Positions 43,120-55,767 of a stretch of DNA of 64,000 nt are shown one piece after another. How positions within the stretch are numbered: position 1 is the stretch's first letter; every line of letters begins with the position of its first letter. The position numbers and the translations under genes were made by a program. Under the pieces are notes generated by a model. The model did not search any database. It was given only the letters and a program-made list of their open reading frames with translations, and was not told the origin of the DNA. Source of the stretch: Puccinellia tenuiflora (taxonomy: Eukaryota; Streptophyta; Magnoliopsida; Poales; Poaceae); assembly GCA_012064385.1 (NCBI GenBank), contig QRDG01000141.1:1-64000 (forward strand), given 5' to 3'.

Positions 43120-45280
43120 AGCACCACCTTCCCATGCCGATTCTAGCTTTTCTCCATGGCACACTTAGTTTCAAGACTCCAGAGGTCTTCTTGAAGCTTG
43201 GTTGGAATGAATTCACATTTTTATTGTGTGGCTAGAAGTAAATCCTAAACCTATTGATTTTCATGTCTCAATCTCCATATCTGCTATAATATTGTTAACC
43301 ATCTTGCAATACATACATTGATCCATGTTTGTATATTTTTCTTGCCTCTTTATTGGAGAGAAATTCTGTCATCTATTTATTCATCGATTTCTGTTTCTTA
43401 TGGATGTATCTGGTTAATCAATTTCTGTTTCTCATGGTCTACCGCTCTTGAATGCCCTTTGTAAACTCTCTATTTGTTGACCTTCCTTGCAGGACCCAAA
43501 ATTTCCTCAAATAAAGGTTTATATCTTGCCCAAGTTTCTGCTGTATGTTATAGAGTTTGTGTTATTTTTGGATGTCATATTTTGTTCTTTCTTTATCATT
43601 ACAATGTATGGTATGCAGTCTATTGCTGGTTTGAATTTGGCATGATTCTTGTCATTCCAATCTGTAGTAGGGGATTGCTAAGTCCCAAACCCAGCTAAAC
43701 ATCTTCTAACTGTATATCTGATAGGTTTGCTGCTCACTGATTTTTGTTTGCCATTGTTGGGTATTTCTTAATTACCTGAAAAATATTTCATAATAAGGTT
43801 GTTATGTTGTATTAGAGTAGAGTCAAGAGGAGATGAAAATGATGTATGAATGCTGGTTGTCATAGACGGATACTTCTTTGGGATATGTTGTTTAGCCATA
43901 CACCACAACTTCACTGCTATTATTTGCTCTCTGAATTCATCCACTTTTGGATTTGTTATCTGATAATAGGTGCAGCCTGGTCAAAATTTGCATATGGTTC
44001 TTATAATTATGCCTTTATGTGTTTTACCTCATTTTTGCCGTAACCAAACAAATAGAGAGACCAGGCCGCAACCAAGCAAAAATGAGGTACAACACATAAA
44101 TGGAAAACATGAATTTATCCTAACTTCATATGCTCTGCCTCATCTTACACACAGCTCCATCCCGTTTCTTGCATCCAGTCTGTATTTTCATGTTGAAACA
44201 GCTTATCCCTCGGTCTTCTCATTTGGATTTATTCTTTCTAGGTCGGTAATCATCTCCCCCCTTATTCATGTTTTTTTATTTCCTTCCTACAGGTCATGAA
44301 TCCAGTTTTGTATTTGATTGAGTTGTGGTTCCTCCCAACTGTTTGATCAGAAAATTAATTGACTGCTCCAGTTTATATCCCTTATGTTCTTTTTAAATTT
44401 ACTCATATAGTCATATAGTAGATCAACTTAATTTGGAATCAGATGCAATTAATAGATTAAATGGGACAACAATTTCTTAATTATGCTTCATGTTCGTATA
44501 GCTGGAAGTGGACAGGGGAGGCTTATGCTTGTGGTTGTGTGATGGTGGAATATTGATCACATGATGATTGATCTTTCTGGTTGCTTGTTGGTAACTGAAT
44601 CTAGGATTTTAAAATGGCTATTGGTCTTCAGTCAGCAACATCAATGGCAAGTCAGGACAGTCACTGCTATATTATGGTAGGGTTCATGTTTTTTTTGTTT
44701 GTATGAGACTCATAGATAAGGTTTCCTGAAAACAGTTATTTCTTTTTGGATTGTTCTCCTTTATTTTATTATGATGATGGTGCATCAAATGAATCAAAAC
44801 ATAAAATGCATATAGCATATTTTAGGTAGAGGTCACATATAGTTTTGAATGTTGCAAATCTGCTCGTGATGGTTCTTTACCCTCTTTTATTTGTTCATGT
44901 CTAGCTTACTGAAGTTATGGAGACGGAGTTCTTGTCAGATTGCTTTCAAGGATGACGACTGTATGTTTCAATTGACAATAATATTCCAGATTCGTGGTTA
45001 AGGCAAGAAGTCAGTTTAAGGAAAGGTGTGTCTTTTGCCAAAAATAATTTGATGCTATACAAATTTTCCTTTGTGATGTTTGATGCCTGCCAAGTTTTCT
45101 GTTGCTGCATGTGTCTCTTGCCAAAAATAATTTTGTATTTCTCCTGTAATATATCCTTAACACCTAGATTTACATATCGAAGTGTCATACTATCCAAAAA
45201 TAGGCAATTGGCGGCTTAAACCATTTGCTAGAATAACTTGGTGTTTTTTCGTTGTGTTGTAATGCACACGATCATTGCCT
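43120..45280. other. Intron-like AT-rich DNA
   Basis: No domain. A near-palindrome at about 44020-44100 pairs TTATGTGTTTTACCTCATTT with AAATGAGGTACAACACATAA. Confidence 0.35.
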
Positions 45281-45286
45281 TCTGCA

Positions 45287-46870
45287 GGAGCGACAAAGAT
45301 CTTAATAATTCGTCTGTGCCGAAGGCTCTGTTCCAGGATTCCCCTCTCCAAACCGAGGCTCCAAATATATTTATGCTTCCTGTCCACATGTCGCATGCCT
45401 ATACAGCTATACTGCTGTGCTCAAGTTACTTGTGTAGATTTTATATTTAGAATACATATAGGTACAGTCCAGATGTTATTTAGGTTTCCCTTTCTTCATG
45501 TTAGCCAACAACAGATTGCCACTTCGCTTGAGGCAAGTTCTTATCCCCTGTAAATTCAGCCATGCCTTAACCAGTTTGTATTTATTATTTACTTTTTCAA
45601 TTTCAGGCACTCTGTCATGGATACCCTTGCCGAAAAGACCTGGCTGCGCCGTGCGCGCCAGGGCCCATATGTGTGCCACATGATTCCTTCTTTCATATTT
45701 TGCAAGGAACTAGATACACCAAGCTGTTTTGAAGATCTATGACACTGCAAGGTCAGTTAAATTCATGGACCTAACATGTATGGTTCCTACTCCATCTTTT
45801 TTGTAAACAGATGCATACTCTATTTCTCATACTACTTTTGTTTAGATTTAATATCCTCGGCAAATCCGTGCGATTTTGTTGACGTGGATCTTCCTTGCTT
45901 TTTATTAATGCCTTTCCATATTTTTGTTGTAATTTGGGTTAAGATCAGCTCAAGGAAGATTTCATTCAGTTTTCACAAGGTGTTCTACGACCTCTACAAT
46001 TTCTTTGCAATGACTGTTGTTGGATGTGTTGATTCTCTTTTTTTTTTCTAATTTATAGAGATCCTTGTAGGTAGTGTGTTGGGATTTTGGCATAATAAAG
46101 CAAATATATCTGTAGTGCTTCATTGAGGAGCCATCCATTTTATGTATCACTGAAAGGAAATTGATTAAAATACACATTTGCAACTTCATTTTAGTGTTAC
46201 ATCTTCCCTGAGTTGTGCAGTTATAGTTCAGCAATTTTGAGTTCAGAAAATGTTTTGTGTACTAAGCAGTCACAGGTTCGGTTTGATATATGTTTTCTGA
46301 CAAACTGCACTTGTACATCTAAAATGGACATTTTTTTTATAGACACAGTGGCTGGTAGCGTATGATGTAAGAAACAGAGGATACTGAATGTTCATTACGT
46401 AGCCGAAAATCACATAATCTCCCTGTCTGAACCTGTAAAACTATTATGAAGAACCAGTCCATTTTTCGGTTTTGCTTGCAGCCTTATAGAGTTTATTCGT
46501 ATTCTCAATCGATAAGCACCAGAAATTCCATAACATCAGTTAAGCATTGTTTATGCCCTTCAGTTAGCTGTATGTATCTGTGCTGAAAGTTACATTCTTT
46601 TATCTCAAATAATTTCAAAAGTATATTGGGAATAAGCATGACAGTAAGTAAATGAAAAAAATATACCAGTGTTGCATTGGCTTGTAGTTGCATCTATTCT
46701 ACAATATTTCATCGGTATTGACATAATTTTCTCCTGGAAAAATATACTTCCTTTTTAACTGAAGCTTTATTCCTCTTGATGATAGTCTAAGCCAGCTCCA
46801 TATTGCCAGGCTTCAAGATAACGTTTCCACTGATAATTTGTTCTTTGGCGGCAGCGATTCAGTCTCATGG
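45287..46870 (+). pseudogene. Scattered exon-like islands, unknown parent
   Basis: Three short open pieces with splice-like borders: about 45290-45395 (SDKDLNNSSVPKALFQDSPL, after CTGCAG), about 45606-45682 (HSVMDTLAEKTWLRRARQGP, after TTTCAG) and about 46776-46870 (LSQLHIARLQDNVSTDNLFF, then GGSDSVSW). They are non-repetitive and separated by AT-rich sequence. They may be pieces of one gene caught in the Helitron; function unknown. Confidence 0.3.
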
Positions 46871-46874
46871 TATT

Positions 46875-48220
46875 AAAAAAACAGAAATCATGTCAAAATT
46901 ATGGTAGGTTGCACATATGGTATTGAAATGTGTATTTATTATTATTAGAGATAAATAACTTCAGTTATAACTAACAGGGTGATCAATAAAGCTGGAAAAG
47001 GAATGTGTAGTAACCAAGCATCACAAAATGGCCTGGCCAGTTAAGGATGACCCCAAGTCCAACCTGCAAGAAAGCAGGGGAGATGTGAAAAAAATGCGAA
47101 GAACTACGAATAGACTCTAATAACCAGGTAAGCCTCATGAATGGATTGCAAAGCCAACTCTCACCTAAATGCTGAAGGTGAAATCAAATTTAGATAATGA
47201 ATGCCCCTGCAAGTAACTAAGATACTGCACTATATTCTGCAGACAGAAATAACCAATACAAGTCCGGACTGATGCAATTTGCTTTCCTTTCTATTTACCA
47301 CACATGTTTATTTTTCATTGATGAGCAGCATCACAACACATAGCTAATCTTCCTCTCCTCATCATAATGATAAACAGAGTGACTGCTGGACTTTCTACCG
47401 AGAATACTGAACTGAAGATGTACGTGCAGAACGTGGAGCAGCAAGTACACTTACAAGATGATATTTTTTAATCTGTCTCACTATTTTGTATGTATTTCAC
47501 CTCCTCATTTTGCCAGTATTATTTGTACACGGAAGGCCAATAGTGTTGCCAACACAATCTAAGATAGGGATGTGAGAGAAGTTGATTAAAAAATGGAACT
47601 TCTTGATCATTTTGACGTGGTGTTCCATCATGTAAAGAAACAAAAGGAGATCCGCCTCTCAACTATATTGGGACCAAAATGATCTATATAGGCTAGCATG
47701 CCATGTTTAGCAATATAATTATGTTGTACACTAGAGAAGGACAATGGTGTTTTATTTATTGAGTGAGTGCACCGCTATACCAAATTTCTGTTTGTGTATT
47801 CTTACGTTCTCTAAACAAAAAGTTCTAAGGTGTAGTTCATCTTACCATAACTATAGTGACAGAAAATGCAGAAAATGCGAGTTCATAGTGTTCGATAGTG
47901 TTTGGTGCATCTGCTGTAACAAATAACCGGAATGAGTGTATTTTGATAGTGTCGAGCTTCTTTTCATTAGAAACATAAGGTCAAGAAAAGTTATATGTGC
48001 TGTTATGTGATGGGGGGCAAAGCCATGTCTCCAATGAATGGTAAACAGGTAAAACATTATTCTTGCTTCTACTGAAATTCTTATGAACCGATGACATAGT
48101 GATCGGGGAAGCATAGCTTGCACGTCTTCTTGATATATCTTGAGATTATAGAGGGAAATCTGCTTCTGCTATCGGTAACCACGCCATAGCATTTGGTGCA
48201 ATTAACATGATTCACCATAG
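46875..48220. other. AT-rich, no gene recognised
   Basis: Upstream of the RPA-like exons. I searched for the N-terminal RPA70 domains here and did not see them, so the gene is probably truncated at its 5' side or has very diverged exons. Confidence 0.35.
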
Positions 48221-50701
48221 TTGAAGCAAGGCCTAGGGCTGAGGATGCTTATCCTTTCTGTACCTACAGCTTAACTGCATTTGATGACATCCCAGGTCCT
48301 GGCCCTCCTACATGATTCTACGGTGAGTTCTGCTTGATTTCTTTGTACCTAATTTGATATGTTGCTCTCTTTTACCTTCTGTGTTTAGCTTCTATTTTAC
48401 AATCTACTTCTGTACAGATGTTATTGGAAAGAGCACCATGGTTTCTGATGTAATCCCTGTTCAGTCTATAGCCCAAACAACACCATCAGACACAAGAACA
48501 GTTCTGCTCACGAACCTGCTGTAAGTTGCAATGTCCATTACCTCTTTTCTTTATTCTTTATGCCCGGGCTCTTTGGTAATTGTCCATATGTCTGATTCAT
48601 TTCATGTTTATGATTACAGAGGAAATGAGACGAAGATTGTTCTCTGGGGCGATCGTGCGGTTCAGTTTGATGCTGAGGCGGTTCGTGCTATGGGTGTTAA
48701 AGAGCCGGTTATAGCTATCTTTGTTGGAACTTTACCTAAGATGTCTCATGGTGAGTGCTACAACCATCCATCCTTTTTAATCTCCAGTGTTGCTTCTTTC
48801 ATACCTCAGTTACTGAATATTTTTTAAGCTTCCATGTTGACTTTCCAATCAACCTGATTCCTTATATTGACCTGCGGCCTTTAGTTTTGTTTGGAAGTTG
48901 GTTCTTATAGGTGTATTGTTTTTAATTATATGGTTCTTCGGCAGGTGTTAAAAGTCTTAGCGGGAGTTCTTCATGCCGTTGGTACATCGATGAGGATGTT
49001 CCAGATATAAATTCCTTCCGTGCAGGGTGCGTATTCTGGCCTTACTCTATTCTCTGTCCTACTTGCTTTCCGTACACATCTTCCTACTTAGGCTGATTTC
49101 TCTCTTAATGTAGACTTGGAGATCAGTTCATTCCTCTGGCCAACTACGTCCCCACAGGGGCTGACGCAATTATGCCTCGCATCCAACAGGATCCGGTTGA
49201 TAAAACCGTCTTGCAGCTCAATGACATAGATCCTTTTGAAGATATGGTACATATGCTTATTGACCATGATTCTTTCTTTTGTCCAATTGTATCTTAAACT
49301 CATTGTCATCCTCACAAGCGCTTATTTTGTGTGCACAGGAGAAGCGTTTCTTCTGTACCGTGACCGTTGACAGACTTGGCACTGACCAGCGCTGGTGGTT
49401 TGCTTCATGTATCACTTGCCGCAAATCTTCTAAGCTCATTGATCATCAGTACAGATGCACCGGTGATACTTGCCCTTCTGTTAAGGCAGAACTAGCGTAA
49501 GTTAGTTGTTTATTTTCTGTTTGTCTACCTGTTCTTAGTACCTATAATTCATTAGCTGATACATTGTTTGGTTTTGCTTTCCAGATACTGTATTTCTGTT
49601 TTCGCATCTGACGGCACAGGCGAGACAGAATTTGTTCTGTTTGACAGGGTTGCAACAAGGGCTGTATCAAAATCATTGACTACCTTGCTAAATCAGAGAT
49701 ACCCAGGATATACCACAGCTGAATAAATAGGAAATGTTGCAAGGTTTGACATGACTATACCACCAGAGATTAGCCGTCTCGTTGGGCAAAAGTACAAGCT
49801 GATGGTCAGCATATCCAAGGAATGGAAATCAAACATCAATGAGAATTTATCCTTCCAAGTCAACAGGATTGAAGAGATATACAAACCTGAACTACCGCCG
49901 CTTGTTATTCGTGCTGCTGCAGAATCTGGTGGGGCTTCGTCGTCAGGCAGCGGTTCGGTCATACAACTTCCACCGGTTATTCTGCCTTCACTGCCTGTTG
50001 CGTCACCGCCTGTCTCAGTAAGTTGGGAACTTCTTCAGTTCTTTCATGATAACCATAGGTGCTGCGTAAACTAGGTTTTTTCCGTGTATCAGATTTTCAT
50101 ATTGTGATTTCTTTTACATATTATCTGCTTACTTTACTAAATACTGACCCTTTGTTTGGACGCAGGCGACTGCTTCTCCTACTGCCAAAATGAGTCCTTC
50201 AACTCCAGCTAAAGGGTAATGCCATTCAACTTAGTGCCCACTTGTAGACAGCCTATTTACTTTGTTCCTCAATCCTATTGTCGCTAAGTAATTAATTCTA
50301 ACAGATCAACTTCCCATAAACGTGGTGTGAGGCGTTCTTTGTTCGGGACTCCATCTAAAGACAAGACAACACTTGCTGAAAGCAGTGGTCCTTCAACCGG
50401 AGGAGTGTCAGATGTTCGTTCTTAGCCTCATAGTTTTTCCATTCATTATTTGTTGTTTCTACTTTGATTTATTTCTCTTACTAAATCATACAGCCTACTG
50501 CTGAAGCTGTGATGGAAGAAGCTACAAATGTCATTCCAGAAAAAGATGATGAGCCCCCGCCTAAGTCAAAAAGGTGTTACTTTCCTTCCTATTACCACTG
50601 TGATGGCCTGTCTATGTATCCCAAATAAGAAACCTTGCTGACTTGACTCATATTTTAGGTCCGTTGCTCCTCCCAAGGGTGGTGGCAAGAAACAAAAGTA
50701 G
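48221..50701 (+). pseudogene. Replication protein A 70-kDa subunit-like gene, truncated, two in-frame stops
   Basis: Exons 48221-48322, 48418-48520, 48620-48750, 48945-49026, 49114-49246, 49339-49496, 49585-50017, 50166-50215, 50305-50413, 50494-50573 and 50659-50701 join in phase. RPA-type OB fold: ARPRAEDAYPFCTYSLTAFD, VIGKSTMVSDVIPVQS, NETKIVLWGDRAVQFDAEAV, VIAIFVGTLPKMSHG, SGSSSCRWYIDEDVPDINSF. DBD-C zinc ribbon: FASCITCRKSSKLIDH, QYRCTGDTC. OB fold: RFDMTIPPEISRLVGQKYKL. The tail is basic and serine/proline-rich with GGGKKQK. A TGA at 48313-48315 and a TAA at 49724-49726 interrupt the frame, which continues after each. Normal RPA70 binds single-stranded DNA in replication and repair; this copy lacks the N-terminal part. 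It lies in a probable Helitron. Confidence 0.8.
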
Positions 50702-52017
50702 TAGCTGCCTCTACTGTGTATGAAGACATCTATATATATATAAGGTATTACCTAATTACTTCCTCCAGGCCCTTTTCTGTAATTTTTAGGTAGTTCAGTA
50801 TATTGCTTTCTTACAAGAGGTTATTATTTTTCCTGCTGATATGCCCTTTTAGCTGTAGCTGTTAAGTACCAGATGCTCTTCCACACCATATTGACTAATT
50901 AGTCTTTCTTCGTGTCTTTATTTACCAGATGCTCTTCCATACAGCCAGATCTTCATGGATAGTTCATGTTATGAGCATAGCTCTCAGGGGCCAGATGGAG
51001 AGCGCATGCATATCTTAGTTATGCTTCATACCTCGACTTCCGCTGCTGCTCAGCGTGCTACCTTAATATATATCGTCGAGCTATTTAGAAGGATTCATCA
51101 CTTCACTGCTGCAGCTTTGAACTAACGTGATTCCTGTGTAATATGTATGGACAACCTATTTTGTATGACTTGCATGACAATCCTTTTGCAAGATCCTATG
51201 CTTAGTATTTGGACCAAGCTTTATATGTTCTTTTAGAAACAAACATCTGTAACTTGATTGCCTACTGAGGGGTTCTCGCGAGAGCATCCTTCGGGCAGTT
51301 TCTTATATGCATGCCAGACCTTTAGTGCCACCAAATCCTATGTTTCTATCGTCCCTACTTAATGAATTAAGATTTGTTGCACTTTATTGCTCTTTTACCT
51401 GGTCATTTCTACTATATCCTTCAGGTAGAAATTATTGGCATCCTAAAGGTAGAATTTATATGCATCCTTCATGTAGAATTTATTCCTTTCTTCCCTACCG
51501 AATCTGTGTGATAATTACAATGCCACAAACATGCGCGTGGTGGACCTGGCACCGGAGCTGCGCTGCGACGGTGCATCTATGGATATCCGCCGGTACAATC
51601 CTTACGTCAGTACAGTCCTTGCTTACAAGGAATTTCATTGTATTTTGATGTTCATGTTATCTACGTAAATACTCTTTATTTACATTATTCGGAAAACAAA
51701 AATGAAAATTGAAAAAATAAATACAAATACAACTACAAAATAAATCTTCAGATGAACCAGAATACTAATTAGCCAAACAGTACCATAATCATTATGCTCA
51801 CATAAACGAACTTGAGATCATAGAAAATTATACACAAAAATCTAAATTTGATTCATAGCTTAAGCAGTATACCACTAATATTCAATTAGATGACATACTT
51901 AATAAATCTTATGGCTATAATAGTGTCTCGCTTCCGGCCTTTACATCAGAGATGCTAGCGCCAAGGGCGCATCCTATTTATCTCACGCGACAGAGGTATG
52001 GTCTTGCTTCCGGCATT
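50702..52017. other. 3' part of the RPA-bearing Helitron
   Basis: Follows the RPA-like stop. Contains a three-copy repeat of about 28 bp (GCATCCTAAAGGTAGAATTT and variants, 51415-51490) and AT-rich filler. No gene. Confidence 0.4.
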
Positions 52018-52129
52018 TGCGCGATAGCGCACGGGTCATCTAGTATATCAATCAGTTTCCGCTGGGTTGCATGTTTAGTTATCACCAAAGCACAACAATT
52101 TTGCGGCATGATCAGATGATCTATTATCT

Positions 52130-54295
52130 TCATGCAACTGGAAGGGAAGATCCTAACACCATGTCTTTTGCCTTAATTGCCTGAATTCAATTAGAAAAAC
52201 AAGGTGATGCGTCAGATATTGTTGCACATAATGGAAAATATTTTGGTGATACACGAATTGCAAGTTCTTACTTCCTTTTCCCAGTTTATTGAATGCACGA
52301 TCCACGTGAGCAACACAAGCTTTGTGAGGCTGCCACAAACGATGCCGAGCCAAAGCCCCTGTTGAAAGCACACAAATTCGGTGCTTCAGATATATTCATG
52401 TGGCCAGTGAACTGATAGTTTAATGGTAGATTGGTGCTTAATAAATTGTACCATAAGATGTTGACATGGTACGTACCATTCCATTCAGATGCAAGACAAA
52501 TGCAAGAAACACGGCCAAAGGGATGCCTGCCAAGTAGAACGCGGCGAGATTGACTCGTGCACCGATCTTCTGCTGACCACATCCAGTTACGACACCTGAA
52601 ATGTACAGATAATGCATGGTCATGTCACCATGGTTCCAGATCGTTCTCTGTTGCAATATTTTTAACACAGGATATTCACCTGAAAGGGAATTATGGATTC
52701 CATCTATGAAGAAGGATACCGCCTGAACTGGTATCATCCGGGCGATGTATGTGACAACTTCCTCCTCATTGCTGTACATATAACCCCAGAACTTGCGTAG
52801 CAGAACCATTGTAACAGAGACCACTAAGCCTTCAAACATGGCCATGGATATGACTAGTCTGGTCGCCAGTCTTGCTGCCTGAGGCTTACCGGCACCAAGT
52901 TCATTGGAAACGCGTGTACTGCGGTTATATATATGCAGGAAAAATACCAATCAAAATGTATAAACGGAGAAAGCATTCCACATTGTGTTTGAGAAGTTAA
53001 TCTCACGGTACCTTATGGCTGTGCAGAGACCAAATGGCACCATGTACATAAGATCGCTGGTATTAAGACTGCAGAATCCAATAATGCTAACTTTAGAAAG
53101 AAGGAGAAGGCAAAACAAAACTCTTAAAAGATTGTACTAGTACATGCTGAAAATTTGTGTTGATTACCATATGGACAAGACTGAGGTTTCAAGCTTAGGA
53201 TTAGGCAGAAGACCAGATAGCAGCACGAGCAGTTCAAACGACCACCACTCCAAGCTGCACATACGTACACGTAATTTTCCATTGATTAGTTGAATCATAT
53301 ATAGTTTGATACTTTTCTAATAAAAATCCCTTTATCAAAAAAAAGTGATGACCAAGCAAGAAGAGTTTTCTTTGAAACGGAACCAAGCAAGAAGAGTTGC
53401 AAGTTTGATTTGTCTCTCTCACCAAACCATCATGGCCGACGGGAAGGCGAGCTCGGCGAACTGGCGCAGCTCCTTGAAGGCCTCCATGGAGAACCCAGTC
53501 CACGTCCTCGCGCAAGCTCCCGACAGCCTCGTGTACAGGGTCAGCACGGCCAAGTTGGCACTGTAGGAGACGGCGCCGCTCAGCGCGGCGCCTCTGCTCC
53601 CCATGCCGGCCTTGTGCACCAGCGCCCAGCACACGAGGACGTGGGTGAGCGCCGTGACGGCGGAGCTGGCCATCACCGGCACGACGATGCTCTGCGTCTG
53701 CAGGAACCGGATGTGGCACACGAGCGGCACGTACGGGAGGAGGGACGGGATGAGCCACCGCGCGTAGGCGCCGGCCTCGGCGGCGATGGACTGGTCCTGG
53801 CCGAGGAAGAGGAGGATCCGGGCGGTGTTGGCCCAGAGGACGACGATGGGGACGCAGGCCAGCGCGAGCACCACCATCGCCCGCTGGCTGTAGACGCCGA
53901 GGAGGCGGTACTGCCGCGCGCCGAACGCCTGCCCGCACAGCGTCTCCAGCGCGCCCGCCATGCCAACCTGCAGCTCGATTTGGTCATGCAAAGGGAGTAC
54001 CCACATGCCAACTAACTCACCTGTAGTGAATTTATTGTAGTATGCTTACGAGCAAGCTGAAGCCGGTGACGTTGGCAAGGGAGGTGGCGAGCGAGGCGCC
54101 GGCGAGGGGAAGCTCGCCGAGATGGCCCACGAACATCACGGACACCAGCGGTAGCGCGAACTGGAGGATGTTGCTTAGCACCAGCGGCCCCGCCAAACGC
54201 AGCAGGCGCTTCGCCTCCGCCGCCGCGGCATTCTCGTTGCCCTTCTCGGCTCCGTTGGTGACGAGCAGGTGCTCGTCTACGCTAGGCTTGTCCAT
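52130..54295 (-). CDS. MATE efflux transporter (DETOXIFICATION family)
   Basis: Eight exons on the minus strand: 54050-54295, 53423-53967, 53168-53254, 53012-53068, 52680-52918, 52477-52595, 52272-52358 and 52130-52180. They have GT-AG borders and total 1431 nt (476 aa plus stop). The N-terminus is short and polar (MDKPSVDEHLLV), then the first MatE half: LAGPLVLSNILQFALPLVSV, MFVGHLGELPLAGASLA, GALETLCGQAFGARQY. The second half has CLEWWSFELLVLLSGLLPNP, TRVSNELGAGKPQAARLA and VVTGCGQQKIGARVNLAAFY. The tail is basic, ending SSLPVA. Length and motifs are normal for plant DTX proteins, which export metabolites or toxins by H+ or Na+ antiport across the plasma or vacuolar membrane. The substrate is unknown. 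A Helitron end lies 87 bp beyond the stop codon. Confidence 0.93.
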
Positions 54296-55767
54296 CTTTA
54301 GCAGCTCCTCACCTAGCTACAGCTGAAGGCTTGTGTAACAAGATGGTGAGGGAGCAGGGAAGATAAGATGATGAAGGGTATTTATGAGGAAGTACAATAA
54401 AATCTGTGGAAACTGCGTAGAAATTGCAGTGTATAGAGTCTGGTCAGTGCTTGTCCGGTGGTGATAGATAGTTAAGCGTGTCTGCCAAGAAGAACAAACA
54501 TCGACGTGTCTGACGAAATTATTTATGCACGAGGAATTTGTCCCTCTTGGTCAGTCAAGCTAGCTTACCGATGCGTCTGACGAAATTAGAACGTGGCATG
54601 TCATGATTGATCAGTAATCGGAGCAGTTGGATTTTTTTTTAGTACAGTAGATGATTAGTCAAGCGCCAGAAAAAAAACGTACTCTCTTAAATATTACTAC
54701 CTTATACCTAATTATAAGACGTTTTAGTAGGCTACTATGTTAGCTTACCAAAATGTTATATAATCTTAGATAGAGGAAGTAGTCTATTTTTTAATCACAC
54801 TTATCTAGAAGTGTTTTACTATGCTGATTCACTCATTTCGATCAATATGTAATCCATATTAAAAATATCTTATACTAACTCTGTTCCACAACATAAGCTT
54901 TTTTTAATAATATAAAATCGCTTGCAGAAAGGCTTATATTACGTAACAAAAAGAGTAATTTAGAACGGAGTGAATAGATCTTTAGTCAAGCACATTCTTC
55001 CACGGCATGGTGCCACATATACAGTAATAATAATCTAGCATGAAAGATGCTTAGCTATGTTCAACCAAAATAGAAACATTCAAACTATGTTCTCTATGCT
55101 GCCATTGAAAATTCATATCAAACAAACATAACATAGCTATGTTCATTAATACTGCATACAAATTGATTAAGTCGTGTCGGTAGTTCGACAAACCTTCTCA
55201 TGATCTGCATTTCCAATGGCCATGCTAGGATCACTCATCACTGCCTGAAAATTTGTTAGTGAGGAACCAAGGACCTTTGCACAAGAAACACAAATAGTTA
55301 TGAACTCGTACATGATACATTGCATTCTTATTTCGAGCTTCTACCTTGGGTCTCCCATATGGTCTTCCTTTTCTTTTCCTTGTTCTCTTGCTCGGATTCT
55401 CATGATTTCCAGCCCAGCTAGCAATTTTGTTTTAAATATATTTTAGAGCATGCAACGGTAAATTATAGTTTTGGCCAACAATATAGATGCAACAAGAAAA
55501 ATGTAGATTCATTTTAATTGTTTAGATATCATATTCTGTATTCTTATTTGTAATTGGTGTGTGCATAACATCAACCAGACAATTCTTGATTGCAATTTCA
55601 GGTGAAATCAATCTCGAATAAGGACCAAGGTGTCCAATAAATCCCCACGGATCTCAACACGAATGGAGACCTTTCATGCGATTAAACAAAAAAGTGAGAC
55701 CTTTCATCGTGGTCAACATGATCTCGAATCCACAACTCACAAGCAATAGTAGCCTCCTTTTTTTTCA
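54296..55767. other. MATE promoter side and MITE remnants
   Basis: The first few hundred bases would hold the promoter of the minus-strand MATE gene; no clear core element stands out. At about 54690-54780 and 54885-54970 are decayed palindromic stretches (TAAGACGTTTTAGTAGGC; CACAACATAAGCTTTTTT with AAAGGCTTATATTACGTAAC) that look like old Stowaway-type MITEs. The rest is AT-rich with no gene. Confidence 0.4.

Larger units (their letters stand above)
40556..52043 (+). mobile_element. Probable large Helitron carrying an RPA-like gene
   Basis: The 3' end is clear: a hairpin TGCGC-GATA-GCGCA (52018-52031), 8 bases, then CTAG|T (52040-52043). The 5' end is inferred at about 40556, where GCTATTACTCTTATAAAGGC resembles Helitron 5' ends of grasses, although the first two bases read GC in place of TC. 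Inside are a CpG-rich leader (40700-41600), exon-like islands and an RPA70-like gene. Plant Helitrons often carry RPA-like genes. No Rep-helicase frame is present, so it would depend on others for movement. Confidence 0.5.

Noticed and set aside
53234..53938. 234-codon minus-strand frame within the MATE gene
   Set aside because: It is out of frame with the conserved MatE exon 2 and runs through an intron.
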